From: Grammothele lineata
Taxonomy: Eukaryota; Basidiomycota; Agaricomycetes; Polyporales; Polyporaceae
Reading direction: 5' to 3'
Length of the DNA: 64,000 nt
Assembly (NCBI GenBank): GCA_002150815.3
Contig: NDFF03000007.1
Coordinates: 1-64,000 of the forward strand
Positions 13,562 to 25,734 of the stretch are shown here, piece after piece. Under the pieces are notes generated by a model. The model saw nothing but the letters and a program-made list of their open reading frames with translations, ran no database searches and was not told the DNA's origin. A program made the position numbers and the translations under genes. The first letter of the stretch is position 1; each line of letters begins with the position of its first letter.

Positions 13562-14250
13562 GGGGCGTGCGGTCTCTGGTGTGCGGTGTTTGGTGCGTGG
13601 TGCGTGGTGCGTGGTGCGTGCTCGAATGTGCCCCCGCGAGCTTGTCGCGGGGGCCCCCCTATCCTCCCTTGTCTTGCCCTCTTCCCTCTGCCCTCTTCCG
13701 CCGTCCTCTCCGTCCGTCCGTCCTCCCCGTCCGTCCGTCCATCCCCTTGCCCTTCTCTCCCACCATTTCGCTTAGGACGCTCGTATTACCCACTCTTAAT
13801 CATCCCCGCGTTTCGCTGTTTCGTTTGTATTCTCCACCCCCCAGTCGGTCGCCAGGACTACTTGTACCGTTCGCGCAAAGGTAGCTGTGTATCATAATCC
13901 GCCAGCTTTCACGCCTCCCTCCCACTCCGCGCCGTCGCGCGTTCGTCCGTCCGTGTCCAGCCGTCGGCCGCTGTCTTTTGGTGAGAAGCTCGAGCACGGT
14001 GCAAGTCCCATGATTATGGGCTCCACGCCGCTCCCGTTGGGGTTCGAAGCCGCGATAAGCATCGGAGGGCGGAAAGGGTAAATCCTCTTCTAACATGGTC
14101 GATGATTAGCCGTGATCCTGGGATTCGTGCCGTCCACGAAGAGCGGTGGGATTTTTGCTGGACCCCATACTGCAGTTGAGTCGGCGCATTTTTATCATCA
14201 ATTTGACGACGGTAATACTGACGGTCACTCCTAGCAGCCATCCCTGTCCC
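13562..14250. other. Low-complexity 3' flank
   Basis: Four tandem copies of GGTGCGT lie at 13592-13620, just after the stop codon. A CT-rich block with CCGT tetranucleotide repeats lies at about 13709-13742. No gene is supported here. Confidence 0.55.
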
Positions 14251-14379
14251 TCCCATTTCGCTTTACTCCAGGGAGGGTACACGAAGAGAAGCTAACGCCT
14301 CGTGTAGAACCACCCAGGCCGCCTCGAGTCTGGACACCGGAGACTCGTGCGCGGTTGGACGATTTTACGTACAGGAGCT

Positions 14380-15345
14380 GCATACGGCCTCAGAAGGACG
14401 ACCCCACGAACTCACGATGACCTCTCCGCTAGAAAGACGTCCCCGTCCAGTCTCAAGGCTTCCGCCAGGACCTGGGGGTTCGACCTTTCCGAGGTCTTTC
14501 CTGTAAGTAGCCTGCCACGTATGTAGTGCCGCTTTTGAGCTCACTGCCACGATGTTGTAGCCAATCTTCAAAATGGCGTATCCAAAGAGGGCTCTCACGG
14601 CCTCTCACGCCGCCATGCTTCGCGCCATGTTTCCGCCAATGATCGACGACTATATCATAATGTGCTACCATCCTCCGTACGTGACACTAGAGCCTGCTTC
14701 CGACAATGTGTACTTCCAACCAGAGAATGAGAATGAACGTTATCGCGAACTCCACGGGTACACATAGACTAAGTTTCCCTCTTGCAAGAAAAGTGTCGAA
14801 GCCCGCTCGACGGTGTGTATCCCTCTTCGTAATGTGCTGATAACGCTGCTGACATCGTCGACGATAGTTCAAGGTCGTACCGCTCGAACGCCACTGGCGA
14901 ACGTCCGCGAGACCAAGACGAGCTTTCCCAAAGGGACGGGATGAAGTACGACCACGGTTTGCTGGTCAACAAGGAGCAGATTATCACCACCGCCAAGACC
15001 ACCTTCGAGGCAGAACCCTCCGTACGAATACAGGAACGGCTCGACCATGAAATCATGCAAGGCCATTCGTATCCGATCTTCCCCTAGCTCACTGAATAGG
15101 CAACGGGCAGCCCAGTCTCCTAGCCGAGCACCGATTGTGACTTGCCCGAAATACTCTCGGATGAGAGGAATGAACGTCGCCAAGAGCATATTTCAGGGGA
15201 GACGCGAACTACGACGGGCTGTTCCTGCCGACGTGGATGGCGGCACTCTATTCACCCGCCTCAGTGAAGGAGTACCTCGACGTAATTGCGGTCACCACGG
15301 ACTATTTGGTGAGCTGCCAGTCTGCGCTATCACCTCACTGGAAAC
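14380..15345 (+). pseudogene. Remnants of an unrecognised intron-containing gene
   Basis: Three plus-strand pieces look protein-coding but do not join into one frame. Piece 1 (about 14408-14766) reads TWGFDLSEVFP, then a plausible 57-bp intron starting GTAAGT at 14511, then MAYPKRALTASHAAMLRAMF and a stop. Piece 2 (about 14862-15087) reads DQDELSQRDGMKYDHGLLVN with following in-frame text and a stop. Piece 3 (about 15195-15309) reads YDGLFLPTWMAALYSPASVK and ends at a possible donor (GTGAGC). The order is collinear and amino-acid use is natural, so I infer a decayed or intron-rich gene. I do not recognise the family. Alternative minus-strand frames over the same DNA look less protein-like. 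Confidence 0.4.
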
Positions 15346-15359
15346 TGTGTGTTCACGGT

Positions 15360-16325
15360 AATGATCACTAGGAAAAAGGGTGGTTGCGTTAGAACAGCGT
15401 ACTTACAGCCTGTGTGTAGGAGTATGTAGCGTTGTCCCAAACGTGCATGGGCCTTCGACGGTCCAAATCGTCTTTCGACTGCAGTTCCGTCAATCCCACC
15501 TCCCTACTATGCGTTCCCCGCGCGGCACCCCCACCCCGCACACGCAACGAGTTTATTGACTGAACCAAGTCATAGTTGCCGCTACTACCGTCCTGACGTC
15601 TAGCTTGTCAACTGAATGTGTTGCACCTTCAGTCACTTTCGTCCAGGTCGACTCCACCGGGGTTCGTCTTGGGGCCAATCGAGCTCGGTCAACAATGCTA
15701 CTAGTTGGCACCCAGCGCCTTCCTTCTTCCCTCTCACATGTTGAGGGAGCCCGCACACCAAACAACAAATCCACTTCCAAATAACAGGATCTTCCGGAAA
15801 TAAAGCGTAAGTGACAGTTCTCGGGTATGTCTCCCCGGCCCGGCTACTACTGAGCTCGTAGCGCACTTCCTCAAGGCCAGGCGGTCGAGGCCGCCCGGAG
15901 GAGGGCCGAATTTGAGTCACTGGAGGATCCATCCGTAAATCTAGCCGAAACACCCAGAACGCTCGCCGCATGAGACCAATCCCCCAAATGCACTCTGAAT
16001 GCGTTCGGTTCACGACGGGCGAAAATCGCCTCCCCTCCAGCGCGAGCTGTTACCGCGAACGCATATATCAGTCCGCAAGCCCTCGGCCAGGCACGGCGCC
16101 ATTCACCCACGACGATCACGTTCGACGGACTCGGTGGGCCAGAAGCTGTCAGAAGCTCGAGGTCTGATGGCTGTGACGTCGGCTGCATTGCCACAGTGTC
16201 GTGATCGTATGTGGATCGACGCAGGCGTTCTCTCCACGGTGTCTCGAGCCCTTGCGCGTTGGCTGGATGGCGGGCAGCAGATCCGGGGAAAATGAGGGGC
16301 GCAGAGGCTCCAGAGGGGCCAGCTG
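15360..16325. other. Intergenic upstream of SSP2
   Basis: No supportable gene. Overlapping frames on the minus strand (15633-16410) lack protein character. The region holds the upstream control sequence of SSP2. Confidence 0.5.
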
Positions 16326-16330
16326 CATGG

Positions 16331-16440
16331 TATAAAAGCGGGTCGTTTGCGACCGTTGGTTCTCCAGCCAAGTACTCAGTACTCACAAGCTCTCCAACAC
16401 TCTCCTGCATACGAGTTCACGACCGTCTACGCTCGCAGCC
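16331..16440 (+). promoter_or_regulatory. SSP2 TATA box and leader
   Basis: TATAAAAG lies at 16331-16338, about 100 bp before the ATG. AAGTACTCAGTACT at about 16370-16383 and GAGTTCACGACCGTC with ACGCT and GCAGCC right before the ATG match the SSP1 leader almost base for base. Confidence 0.7.
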
Positions 16441-17002
16441 ATGATCTCCTTCACGAACCTCCTTCTCCCCCTCGTCGCCCTCGCGTTCACCTCCCAGACC
16501 GCTGCCATCCCCCTCGAGCAGCGCGACATCTTCTCGCCGCCCGTCCTCTACCCCCATGCCGGGACGGTGTGGACCCACGGCCAGACGCACAATATCACCT
16601 GGTAGGTTCTCATACACCTTCTCTTTCTCGCGCACAGGGTGCTTACAAGCTTCGTCCGCGCATGACAGGGACACCTCGAACCCACCGCAGAACATCACCG
16701 ACAAGACGGGCTTGATCCTGCTCTGGCAGGGCGGCCACGCTACGACATGTGAGCATTGAGGTGTATAGAATACGCGGAGCGTAGCTTACATTCTTTAACG
16801 TCCAATCAGTGATCCTCGCGGAGGGCTTCGATATCCTTGCGGGCCGTGTGGAGGTCACTGTGCCGTGGGTCCAGTCCCGTGGGGACTACGCTGTCGCCCG
16901 TGAGTACTCGTTTTGTGATGATTCCTAGATTTGATCCTCATGAGAGTTGCAGTCTTGGGTGATTCTAGCAACGTCAGCCCTCAGTTCACCATTAACGAGT
17001 GA
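16441..17002 (+). CDS. Small secreted Kre9/KNH-like protein (SSP2)
   Basis: Exons 16441-16601, 16669-16748, 16810-16899 and 16953-17002 (phases 2, 1, 1) encode 126 residues. The signal peptide (MISFTNLLLPLVALAF) is one residue shorter than in SSP1. LEQRD, then PPVLYPHAGTVWTHGQTHNI and the VEVTVPWVQSR strand follow, ending SPQFTINE. The layout is the Kre9/Knh1-like beta-sandwich with no anchor signal, so a soluble secreted or wall-associated protein is expected. Mature part is cysteine-free; NIT occurs twice. Exons 2, 3 and 4 have exactly the lengths of SSP1 (80, 90, 50 nt). The pair lies in inverted orientation around profilin, adenylosuccinate synthetase and the nuclear-protein gene. Confidence 0.88.
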
Positions 17003-18070
17003 GACAGGAGCACAATAGTATCTCACCACGTATGGTACTTAACGGAAATTACATTTCGGCTTTGGACCTCTGGACATCGGACTGCGTTACTGTAACTCCT
17101 GCTACCCTCGTGTTGTACGAGCGTTGACAGTTATGAAAGTCTGTGCTCGTTTCCATAGTAGCGTTATCATTGTAACACAGACATTCTCCGATCTATCGCA
17201 TAATTGCTTCAGCTTGAGTCGCCCGCCATAAGTTGAGAATGAACCCATACCACCATTAAAACACATTCAGACTACCGCTAAAGTTTGTAGATCGAGTTAC
17301 TTGATTCGCCGGTGTAGCGGAACTCCTAGGAGCCTTGTAAGCGGCTTGACGCAGCGGTGGTTCGTCGACATCGCAGATGCCTCCAGAGCTGTACCTATAC
17401 TTGAGCGTCCATTGCGATGGGAGTACCTCATGCCACGATGTGCCATCCTTGATGCGGCTTTAACCTCGTATCAACCGACGCGGTAGGTCGCCTCGGCCGT
17501 ACGCAGAACACACTTCCTTTCGCAAAAGTACTTCTGATCATCTCGTTTCTATTACGGTGAGAAGGTGAAACGAGACAAAAGGAAGAAAAGGACGAGATAC
17601 GCATGGCGAACTTGATCACTCCGCGAGACTGCGTAGACTCGAGATACTCCCAAACATAGATCGCCAGTGGATGACGCCGTGATGACAGGCTGGCATCCGA
17701 GCTTGAAGGTAGAATATATCTACGATTGAGGCAGCGATCGTCATTAGGAGTGGGCGGATGGGACTATTCGCGGCGTATGCTCACCGTTCATCGTATTAAT
17801 GTCGATCCGAGGAGGTTAAGTTCTATACATATGCCAGGGGCGGTAACACCCCCATTGTGGCACGACAGCGAAATTTCACAACGGCAGTGCTAAGGACGCT
17901 GGCGAGCTTGGAAAGCCTATCCGCCTTGTTAACCTCGATGCCCAGGATAATCCGTATGACGTTCAAAGCTTGAGAACATTTCGCAGCAGGCGTACCGGGA
18001 CGAGGAGGTTATTGTCAAGGAGGAGGTCGAGCGAGTCGAGCGTCCGCCCACGTCTCGGGCTTCGGTGGCA
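17003..18070. other. Intergenic between SSP2 and SSP3
   Basis: About 1 kb of relatively AT-rich sequence without a supported gene. Short open frames on both strands show no protein character. Confidence 0.55.
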
Positions 18071-18164
18071 CGCTACGTCACAAGCACGTGCACGGCATAA
18101 CGCGCCCGCAAATCGCTCCTGGCTTACGGGCGCTCCGCGCTTGTCCGACTCGGAGCAGCGCCTC
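18071..18164 (+). promoter_or_regulatory. Conserved upstream block of SSP3
   Basis: The block starts CGCTACGTCACA, has GCACGTGCACGGC (an E-box-like CACGTG) and CCGCAAATCGC, and ends CCGACTCGGAGCAGCGCCTC. The same modules in the same order occur in inverted orientation upstream of SSP4 (44896-44996). The block lies 280 bp before the SSP3 start and 256 bp before the SSP4 start. The conservation, in otherwise diverged flanks, suggests bound transcription factors (bHLH-type at CACGTG, bZIP-type at ACGTCA). Confidence 0.65.
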
Positions 18165-18325
18165 TCGCCCGATTCGAGCCTCTCTCCGTCTGGACCTGCG
18201 GCGTCCTGCGCTGCCTCCGACGGGCCGACTTGGATGACTGTCAGACGGGCTCATGCAGCCGGATCGTCCGTGCCCGATGGCAGGGTCCCATCCCTCTAGA
18301 TCCTCCCGGACGCCCTCTCAGAAAT

Positions 18326-18333
18326 TATAAAAG
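18326..18333 (+). promoter_or_regulatory. SSP3 TATA box
   Basis: TATAAAAG sits 112 bp before the ATG of SSP3. The following leader is CT-rich. Confidence 0.65.
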
Positions 18334-18444
18334 CTCGCGACTTCCTGCGGTCTACCCCCCAGCCACACATCCACCGGCTTCCACTCATCTACCCTCTCAG
18401 AGGTTCACGACTTCACTTTACGACAAGTCTTCTCCGATACAGTC

Positions 18445-19022
18445 ATGATCTCCTTCACCAAGCTCTTCGCTCTTCCCGTCGCTGCCCTCGCCTTCGCGGC
18501 TCAGGTTACCTCTGCGGCGCCCGTTGAAGCTCGTGACGTCTATGTCCCGCCTGTGACCTATCCCCACCAAGGTACCGTCTGGTACAGCGGACAGAGGCAC
18601 AATGTTACCTGGTACGCCCGTCCTTTCATGCTACTTCTACATGAAAAGATATTAACGAGCATCTCTCGATCTAGGGACACCTCGGACCCGCCCAAGCAGA
18701 TCACGAACCGCTACGGCGAGATCTATCTGTGCTGGGAGAACAACGAGATCACGCCTCGTGAGTATCATATCCTACTTGACCAAATGGACAGACTGCTAAT
18801 GCAGTGTGTAACTCAGTGATCCTCGCCAAGGGCTTCGATATCCTTGACGGACGCGTCGAGATCACGGTCCCGTGGGTCATGGACCGTACCGACTACTCTC
18901 TCGTCCGTGAGTACTACATTCGTTTTAGTATGTTGGAGCCCCATTTCGCTGATCATCATACTTGTTCAGTCTTCGGCGACTCGGGCAACTTCAGCCCGGA
19001 GTTCACCATCCACTCCGATTAA
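18445..19022 (+). CDS. Small secreted Kre9/KNH-like protein (SSP3)
   Basis: Exons 18445-18611, 18675-18757, 18817-18906 and 18970-19022 (phases 2, 1, 1) encode 130 residues. A signal peptide of about 24 residues (MISFTKLFALPVAALAFAAQ) is followed by VEARD and the core PPVTYPHQGTVWYSGQRHNV. The third exon encodes the strand set VEITVPWVMDRTDYSLV, and the protein ends SPEFTIHSD. It is the only member with a cysteine in the mature part (LCWEN). It is closest to SSP4 in sequence, exon sizes and promoter. Its 3' end faces the 3' end of MYND gene A, with 500 bp between. Confidence 0.88.
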
Positions 19023-19522
19023 AGGCTGCTGAACGTCATAATGTCGCTCTGCGCCTCATGACTCGAACGATCTCAACGAACTTTGGACTTGGATCACGCA
19101 CATCGGACCCAGACATCATCACGGACTAGCTTCGATGTACAACACTCATTATTTCATGGACATCTTTCGGACGTTGTTGTAGCATATTACTCCTGTTCTA
19201 CTGATGTAGTGTACCAATCAGCATAATCATCGTAGTCACCCGACAGTGTTCCGACGCTCCTCGCAGTGCGTACATATTGCGGCACCCTGTGTAATTAAGT
19301 ATAGTTGTGCGGCGAACATAGCACGACGCAAGCCCTCCAAGCCTCATTGCTCGAGCACGGGACGGCATAACGCAAGTTCTGGATACGGGAGGGACAACAC
19401 AACCAATATTATGCTTCAGAATCCGATAGTGTACAGGAATTCGCCGATGCAATTTCATGACAGTCGTAACTTGGAACGTCGGTGAGATCTCGAGACTTCG
19501 AACAGGTCGGTCGTGAGTGGGT

Positions 19523-22239
19523 TTACTCGGACCGGCACTGCTGGCGAGCACGTCGGCACTCCAGCTTGTGTTCCTTCCAGTGCATCTTCTGACACATCTT
19601 GTCACAGTACCTAATCGTCCGAGTCAAAAAGGAACACGACCATCAGTATAAACTGCCACCACAACGGAACCCGTCCAAGGCATACGCACATCGTCTGCTC
19701 GCACGCCGCACACTTGCGCAAGACGGCGCTCCGCGCGCGGCAGTTCGCACACACGAGCAGGTTCGTCTCCCGCGCGACCTCCTCCAGCGGCCTGACGTTC
19801 TTGCGTATCATGTCCACCGCCTCTTCGAGGCCCTCGTCGTCGACGTCTGCGTTGCTGTTGCCCGCCGTTGAGGTGATTTCGTGCCAGCGCGCAACGTGGG
19901 CCTGTGCCTGCGCCTCTGAGGGCACGGCCTCAGCGCCAGCTGCGGCGTGCGAACGTGAGTCGTTCTTGTCCATGTGTATGCTGTCGACGCGCTGGATGGC
20001 GGGGCCCCACTCTTTTACGGCTCGGGGGTAGCGATCGAAGATATACTCGAGAGCGTATTCGGGGCCAAGATTGCCAAAGTCATTCGGTATGCGCATGAGG
20101 AATTGGATAAGACGCTTGCAGTCACTCATCTTCCGGCGGATGGGCTGGATAACACCACGCACGCAGCACCGTCAGCACCCCGAGCGTCGACGATAAACGA
20201 CCCCGCGGACTCACCTCGAACTCAGATAGGTCCTTCCCAAGCTTATCCCCCCTCAGCGCGATCGTCAAGAGTATCTTCCACCTTAACGCCCACACCAACC
20301 CGCTCGTATCCAGCCTCGCCTCCCCCGAATACGTCTCCACGTCCTTCAAGCCCGACACCACAAACGCCGCCGCGAAGCCCTCCATCTCGTGCTCCTCCCT
20401 CCCCACGCCCTCCTTGCCCATCTGCAGCACGAGCGTCCACCCGTGCATGACCCCGCGTTGGAGCAGCTCGCACAGCAGCCACCGCTCGAGCGGCCGCCCG
20501 CAGCCCGCTGTCAGCCCGCGCTGCGCCGCGCGCCGGCCGCGCTCGCGCCCGTGCAGGCGCGCATGGACCCAATGCGCGAACGCGAGGTGCGGGGCGCGCG
20601 AGGCGGCGGCGGTCGCGCGCGCGAGGGCCGCGTCGAGGTCGTGCCGCGCGATGTGGTAGCGGATCTCGAGCACGTCCGCGGCGTCAAGGTCGGCGCTAGA
20701 GCTTGGGAGGCGGCCGGAGCGGAGGGCGCGGATGGATTGGTGGATGAGGTCCCAGGGGCGCGCGGAGGGGAGAAAGAGCGCGCGGACGAGGGCGGGGTCG
20801 AGGAACCGGGGGATGGGCCACTCGGCGGTTTGGACGAGGGCGGCGGTTGTGCGTCCTAGGGCGCGGAGGTCGTGGTCGAGGGCGTATTGGCAGCAGGCAG
20901 TATGGAAGTCTTGTTGGCAGCGGTGCGCGACTGCCCCTTCTAAGTCGGCGAGAGGGTAAGGGCCGAGGATACGAGAGATCTCCTTAGGCATTTCCAAGGT
21001 GCTGTTGAGGAGCGCTTTGATCTGCGTGTAGTTTCTCTCGTCGCTGTGGACGCCTTCCCAACTATCCCAAGCCTGCGCGTCGAATGGGAACGTGCTTTTC
21101 TCGTTATCTTCATCCTCGTTTCCGCTAACGTCGCTACTGGTTATGCTCGCCTCGTCGTCGTCCGGCGTGCCGTCCTCGCTATTTTCATCTTCATACTCAC
21201 AATCACTGTCACCATCAGACACATTGGCCCTCCGACCCTCGTCTCTCCGACTTCCACCTCCGCCCCCGCCGCTGCGACGCCTCATACATATCTCATGCCC
21301 ACAGTTGCAGTCTTCCGCCTCGTCCGGCTCACTGATCTCAGCGATGGCACCAATCGCGATCGCCCGATTGAACAGACTCTTGCTCCGCGTGAGCGCGACG
21401 ATGAAGTCCTCCATACCAGGCACCTCAGCGCACTCCTTGTACGCCCACGCCGTAGCCGTGAGCAAGATCCCGACCGAGTGGTCCACGAGGTTCGATGGGG
21501 GGTCGTCCGTGCGCCGCACGACCGCAAGCGCAGCGCGGAGGGCGGGGACGAGCGCGATGTCGTGGTACGGGCCGGGGTAGAGGAGGAGCACGGAATGGCA
21601 CGCGTGGCACACGATGACGGTGGCGTGAGTGACGACGTAGGGGTCGTCCGCGCGCTCCTCGACGAGGCGCATGAGCCGTGTGTTGAGTCGCGCGACGTCG
21701 GTGCGCTGCCTGGCCCCGCCGCCGTGGTGGGTGATGTCTGCGAGCACGTGCAGGGCGAGGTGCAGGCTTGACGTCGGGCCGTCGAGGAGCCGCTCGATGT
21801 TCTGCAACAGACCTGAGACTCCACCATCAGCTGGAGGCAAAATAGGAAGTCGGGCCCACGAAGTGACGACATACCGCTGTCCATCAGCTTATGGCGCAAG
21901 AGGGAATCGTTGCACATCGTCTGCCAGACGTAGGCGATGGCTTCTAGCCCCTCGAAATCGCCGTCCTTCAGGGCGCTCTTGTAATCGCGTTCCAGACGCT
22001 TGTTGATCGCCTCAAACTTGCCGTGAGCTTTCTTCAAGCCGCTTCGTGTTGTCATATCTATCACATCCAGTTACTGACTGACTCTGTAAGGAACAAAGAG
22101 TTCCTCCTAGCTTACCAGGAAGTCGGTAGAGGTTCGAGAGTCGGCGGAAGCTACGGATCCACTTCTTTTCGAATGCTTCGTGGTCACTTCCACGCCATTC
22201 TGGGCCATCCTGAGATACAAGGGGTCCACTGTCAGCCAT
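19523..22239 (-). CDS. MYND zinc-finger protein with long helical body (MYND A)
   Basis: Exons 22239-22116, 22057-21875, 21812-20215, 20144-19690 and 19610-19523 (phases 1, 1, 0, 2) encode 815 residues. The C-terminal MYND finger is complete: C767, C770, C780, C783, C789, C793, H801, C805. MYND fingers bind proline-containing partner peptides. The body is rich in helices with repeated ALA/LL patterns, suggesting an ARM/HEAT-like solenoid. In the middle is a Cys/His patch (CNCGHEIC), a glycine run and a long acidic linker (about 21065-21200). No SET domain is seen, so it is not a SMYD methyltransferase. Paralogue of MYND B 3.5 kb upstream, with which it shares exon plan and promoter. Likely cytosolic or nuclear; role unknown. 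Confidence 0.88.
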
Positions 22240-22770
22240 CACGCCACCAGTTGGAGGTCGATCTTTGTGATGTCGAGAGGAGGGTGAGTTCGTCGAGAGA
22301 CGGTGTGTTAATTCAGGTCTGATTTGCAGGACGCAAATGAGTAATCAATCTTCGTCAAGAAGGATTTGCGTAGCAGTCACCAGTTCAATATGCCTTTGTT
22401 GCGCCAAAGGTCGGGCAGAAGTTGAGTTCCTGGTGTTGATTGACGAATTAATCTAGTAATGCCGGCTGAAAGAAGATTGTCTACTATAGAACGAGTGGGA
22501 AGGATGTCAGTCTAGAAGTCTAGTGGTAACATTGTGCTCGCGCCACTTACTACAACCCGTTGCGGAAGAAGTTTGGTGTGGCGCGCAGGAGAGGAGCATG
22601 GTGAATTTCAGGACTGTGGAAGTACAAAGCAAACTGGCGGCGTCGAATGACGACGAGACTGGCCCACCGCCGCGTGCTGTCACTTGCACGTGAATCACAC
22701 GCGTCTCTCGTCACGAAAGAGGCGCCCTATCAGACTCATGCCTCGGGCTGAACAAATCTCTCAAGTTTGA
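22240..22770 (-). promoter_or_regulatory. MYND A upstream region, duplicated at MYND B
   Basis: Sequence upstream of the start shares many blocks with the region upstream of MYND B, including an identical 21-bp block (22502-22522; at B 25995-26015) lying about 260 bp before both start codons, and further blocks such as TACTACAACC and GGCGCCC. The tandem duplication therefore included at least 500 bp of 5' sequence. Confidence 0.65.
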
Positions 22771-23111
22771 ATTTCAGATGATACAGCGACTCGGTGCTCG
22801 ATTACCACGAACTCCTGTCGAGTCTGCTCCTACTCTTCGCCAATCCCCCGGTTCTCTTTAAGCATCTTCTGAAGTATACAGCTTCAGCGCTTCCGGAACC
22901 ATTGGCCCGGCAACGTCACGAATTTCTAAACCGTGGAGTCGTCGACATCATACAACATGAACTCTCTGGAATCTGTCGCCCGCACACCGAACGGTGCGAC
23001 GCGAGTTCTAGTAGTGCAAGTGGCAGAAAATAAATTGCTAAGTGCATTACGCTGCCAATAGAGATTTGTGAGGCTCGTAACTTGGAACGTCGATGAATGA
23101 TCTGCTCGACC

Positions 23112-25734
23112 CTACTGTCGAGCACGCCGGCACTCCGGCTTGTGCTCTTTCCAGTGCGCCGTCTGGCACGCCTTGTTACAGTACCTGATCATTAGAGTCA
23201 ATAAAGAGCACAGTCATTAGTATAAATCGTCACGACGGAACTCGCCAAAGTACGACGCACATCGTTTGCTCGCACGCTGCGCACTTGCGCAGAACGGCGC
23301 TGTGCGCGCGGCAGTTCGCACACACGAGCAGGTTCGTCTCCTTCACGACGTCTTCCAGTGGGGAGACGACCTTGCGCATACTGTACACCGCATCCTCGAG
23401 ACCCTCGTCGTCGACGTCTGCGCTGTTGTTGCTCGTTGTTGATGTCAATGCTTGCCAACGTGCGACGTGTGCCTGTGCCTGCGCCTGCGAGGGGGCATCC
23501 CCTACAACGTGCTGATGCTCGCTCTTATCCATGCTGTCGATGCGGTCAATGACAGGGCCCCATTCTTTCAGGGCTCTGGGGTAACGGTCGAAGATGTACT
23601 GGAGGGCCTTCTCGATGCGTTCATATCTGAGGATGTTCGGAACGCGGTCGAGGAATTCGATGAGACTCTCGTAGTCGTCGATCTTCCGGTGGATTGGCTG
23701 GAAAGTAGCACAGAAGTAACATCGTTAGCACATTCCGCGCCGACTCAGGAAGATCCTGTGTACTCACCTCGAACTCTGAGAGGTCTTTACCGAGCTTGTG
23801 TCCCCGCGAAGCAATCATCAGGATCATCTTCCAACGCATCATATACACCGACGCGTCCGAGTCCGGCGGTGCCAGCCCCACATACGTCTCCGCGTCCTCC
23901 AAGGCTGAAACCACGAACGCCGCCGCCAAGTCCCGCGCCGAGTCCGCGCCGTGCCCCGCACCCTCGCGGCCCATCCCCAGCGCGAGCATCCATCCGTGCC
24001 TGGCCGCGTGCAGGAGCAGCTCGCACAGGAGCCAGCGCGCGATCGGCCTTCCACACTGCAGCCCGCGCTGCGCCGCTCGCCTGCCGCGCTCGTGCCTGTG
24101 CAGGCGCGCGAGGATCAAGTGCGCGTACGCGAGGTGCGGCGCGCGCCCCGCGGCGGCCGTTGCACATGCGAGCTCGGCGTCGGTGGTGTCGGACCGGGCG
24201 ATGTGGTGCCGGATCTCGAGCACGTCCGCGGCGTCGCGGTCGACGCTGGAGGGGTGGCCGGAGCGTAGGGCTCTGATACATTTGTGGATGAGCTCCCAGG
24301 GATCCGCAGATGGCAGACAAAGCGCGTTGGTGAGGGCGCGGTCGAGGAAGCGGGGGACGGGCCATTCGACGGTTTGGATGAGAGTGGCGGTCGTCCGTCC
24401 GAGTGCGCGGAGGTCGCGGTCAGCGGCGTACTGGTGGCAGGCGGCTTGAAAGTCCTGTCGACAACGATGCTCGACTGCCCCTTCCAAATCGGTGGGAGGG
24501 TAGGTCCCGAGGATACGAGAGATCTCTTCGGGAACTTCTAAGGTGCCGTCAAGTAGTGCTTTGATCTGCGTGTAATTGTCTTCATCGCTGTGCTCGCCTT
24601 CCCAGTCATGCAAAGTCCGCTTGCCACCTTCGTCCTCGCTTCCTTCGCGTTCTTCAACCTTGCCCCCTCCGACGGCGCCACTGGTAATGTTGACTTTGCT
24701 TTCCTTTTGCCTGATGGTAGCTTGATTCCTACTGTCGTTGCTTCCGTCATTCTCGCCCTCGTCGCTGATCTCGCCGTATCTGTGGTCCGAATGGCATCCA
24801 GAGTCGCAGTTGCAGTTCTCTTCTTCGTCTTTATCACTCAACGCAGCGATAGCACCAAGAGCGACCACCCGATTGAAGACACTCTGGCTCCGCGTAAGCG
24901 CAACGATGAAGTCCTCCATGCCGGGCACCTCAGCGCACTCATTCTCCGCCCACGCAGCCGCCGTGAGCAAAATTCCTGTCGAGTGGCTCACGAGGCTCGG
25001 CGGCAGCGGATCCGTGCGCCGGACAACCGCGAGCGCGGCGCGAAGTGCGGGGACGAGCGCGATGTCGTGGTACGGGCCGTTTTCGAAGCGGAGCACGTAC
25101 TCGATCGTGTGGCACACGACGGCGGTGGCTTGGACGACGACGTAGAGGTCGTCGGCGTACTCCACGACGAAGCGCATGAGCCGAGTGTTGAGCCGAGTAA
25201 TGTCGGAGCGGAGCCTGATCCCACCGTTGTGGGTGATATCGGCGAGCACGTGTAGGGCGAGGTGCAGGCTGGATGTGGGGCCGTCAAGGAGCTGTGCGAC
25301 CTTCTGCAACAGACCTGAGGCGCCATCAGCTGAAGCGAAAAAAAGAAGTAGGATCGTGTAATGACATACCGCTATCCATCAGTTTATCGCGCAAAAGGGA
25401 ATCAACACACATTGTCTTCCAGACGTAGGCGATGGCTTCCAGTGCCTGGAAATCGCCGTTCTTCAGGGCGCTCTTGTAATCGCGTTCCAGCCGTTTGTTG
25501 ATCGTCTCGAACTTGGAGTGTGCCTTCTTCATGCCACTGCGTGTTGTCATGTCTGTCAAATCCCGTTTCTGAGCGATCCTACAGAGAATACAGAAACTTC
25601 GCTAGCTTACCCGGCAACTGGTAGAATTTGGAGAGTTGGCGAAAGCTACGGGTCCACTCCGCTTCAAATACTTCATGGTGACTTTCACGCCATCGTGGGC
25701 AATCCAGAGACATGCAGGATCCCATGTTGGCCAT
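23112..25734 (-). CDS. MYND zinc-finger protein with long helical body (MYND B)
   Basis: Exons 25734-25611, 25552-25370, 25314-23768, 23697-23261 and 23184-23112 encode 787 residues. Exons 1 (124 nt) and 2 (183 nt) have exactly the lengths of MYND A, and all intron phases agree. The MYND ligands are complete: C744, C747, C757, C760, C766, C770, H778, C782. After KKAHSKFETINKRLERDYKS the helical body follows; the central linker is acidic and carries a CNCDSGCHSDH cluster that could bind a metal. The C-terminus ends five residues after the last ligand, shorter than in A. It is the upstream copy of the tandem pair, with a 3.5-kb unit length. Confidence 0.88.

Noticed and set aside
12957..13884. 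Proline/arginine-rich frames over the second exon of the nuclear-protein gene
   Set aside because: Alternative-frame shadows of a GC-rich exon and its CT-rich 3' flank.
20389..21771. Long plus-strand frames
   Set aside because: They are antisense to the large exon of MYND A and repeat its codon bias in reverse.
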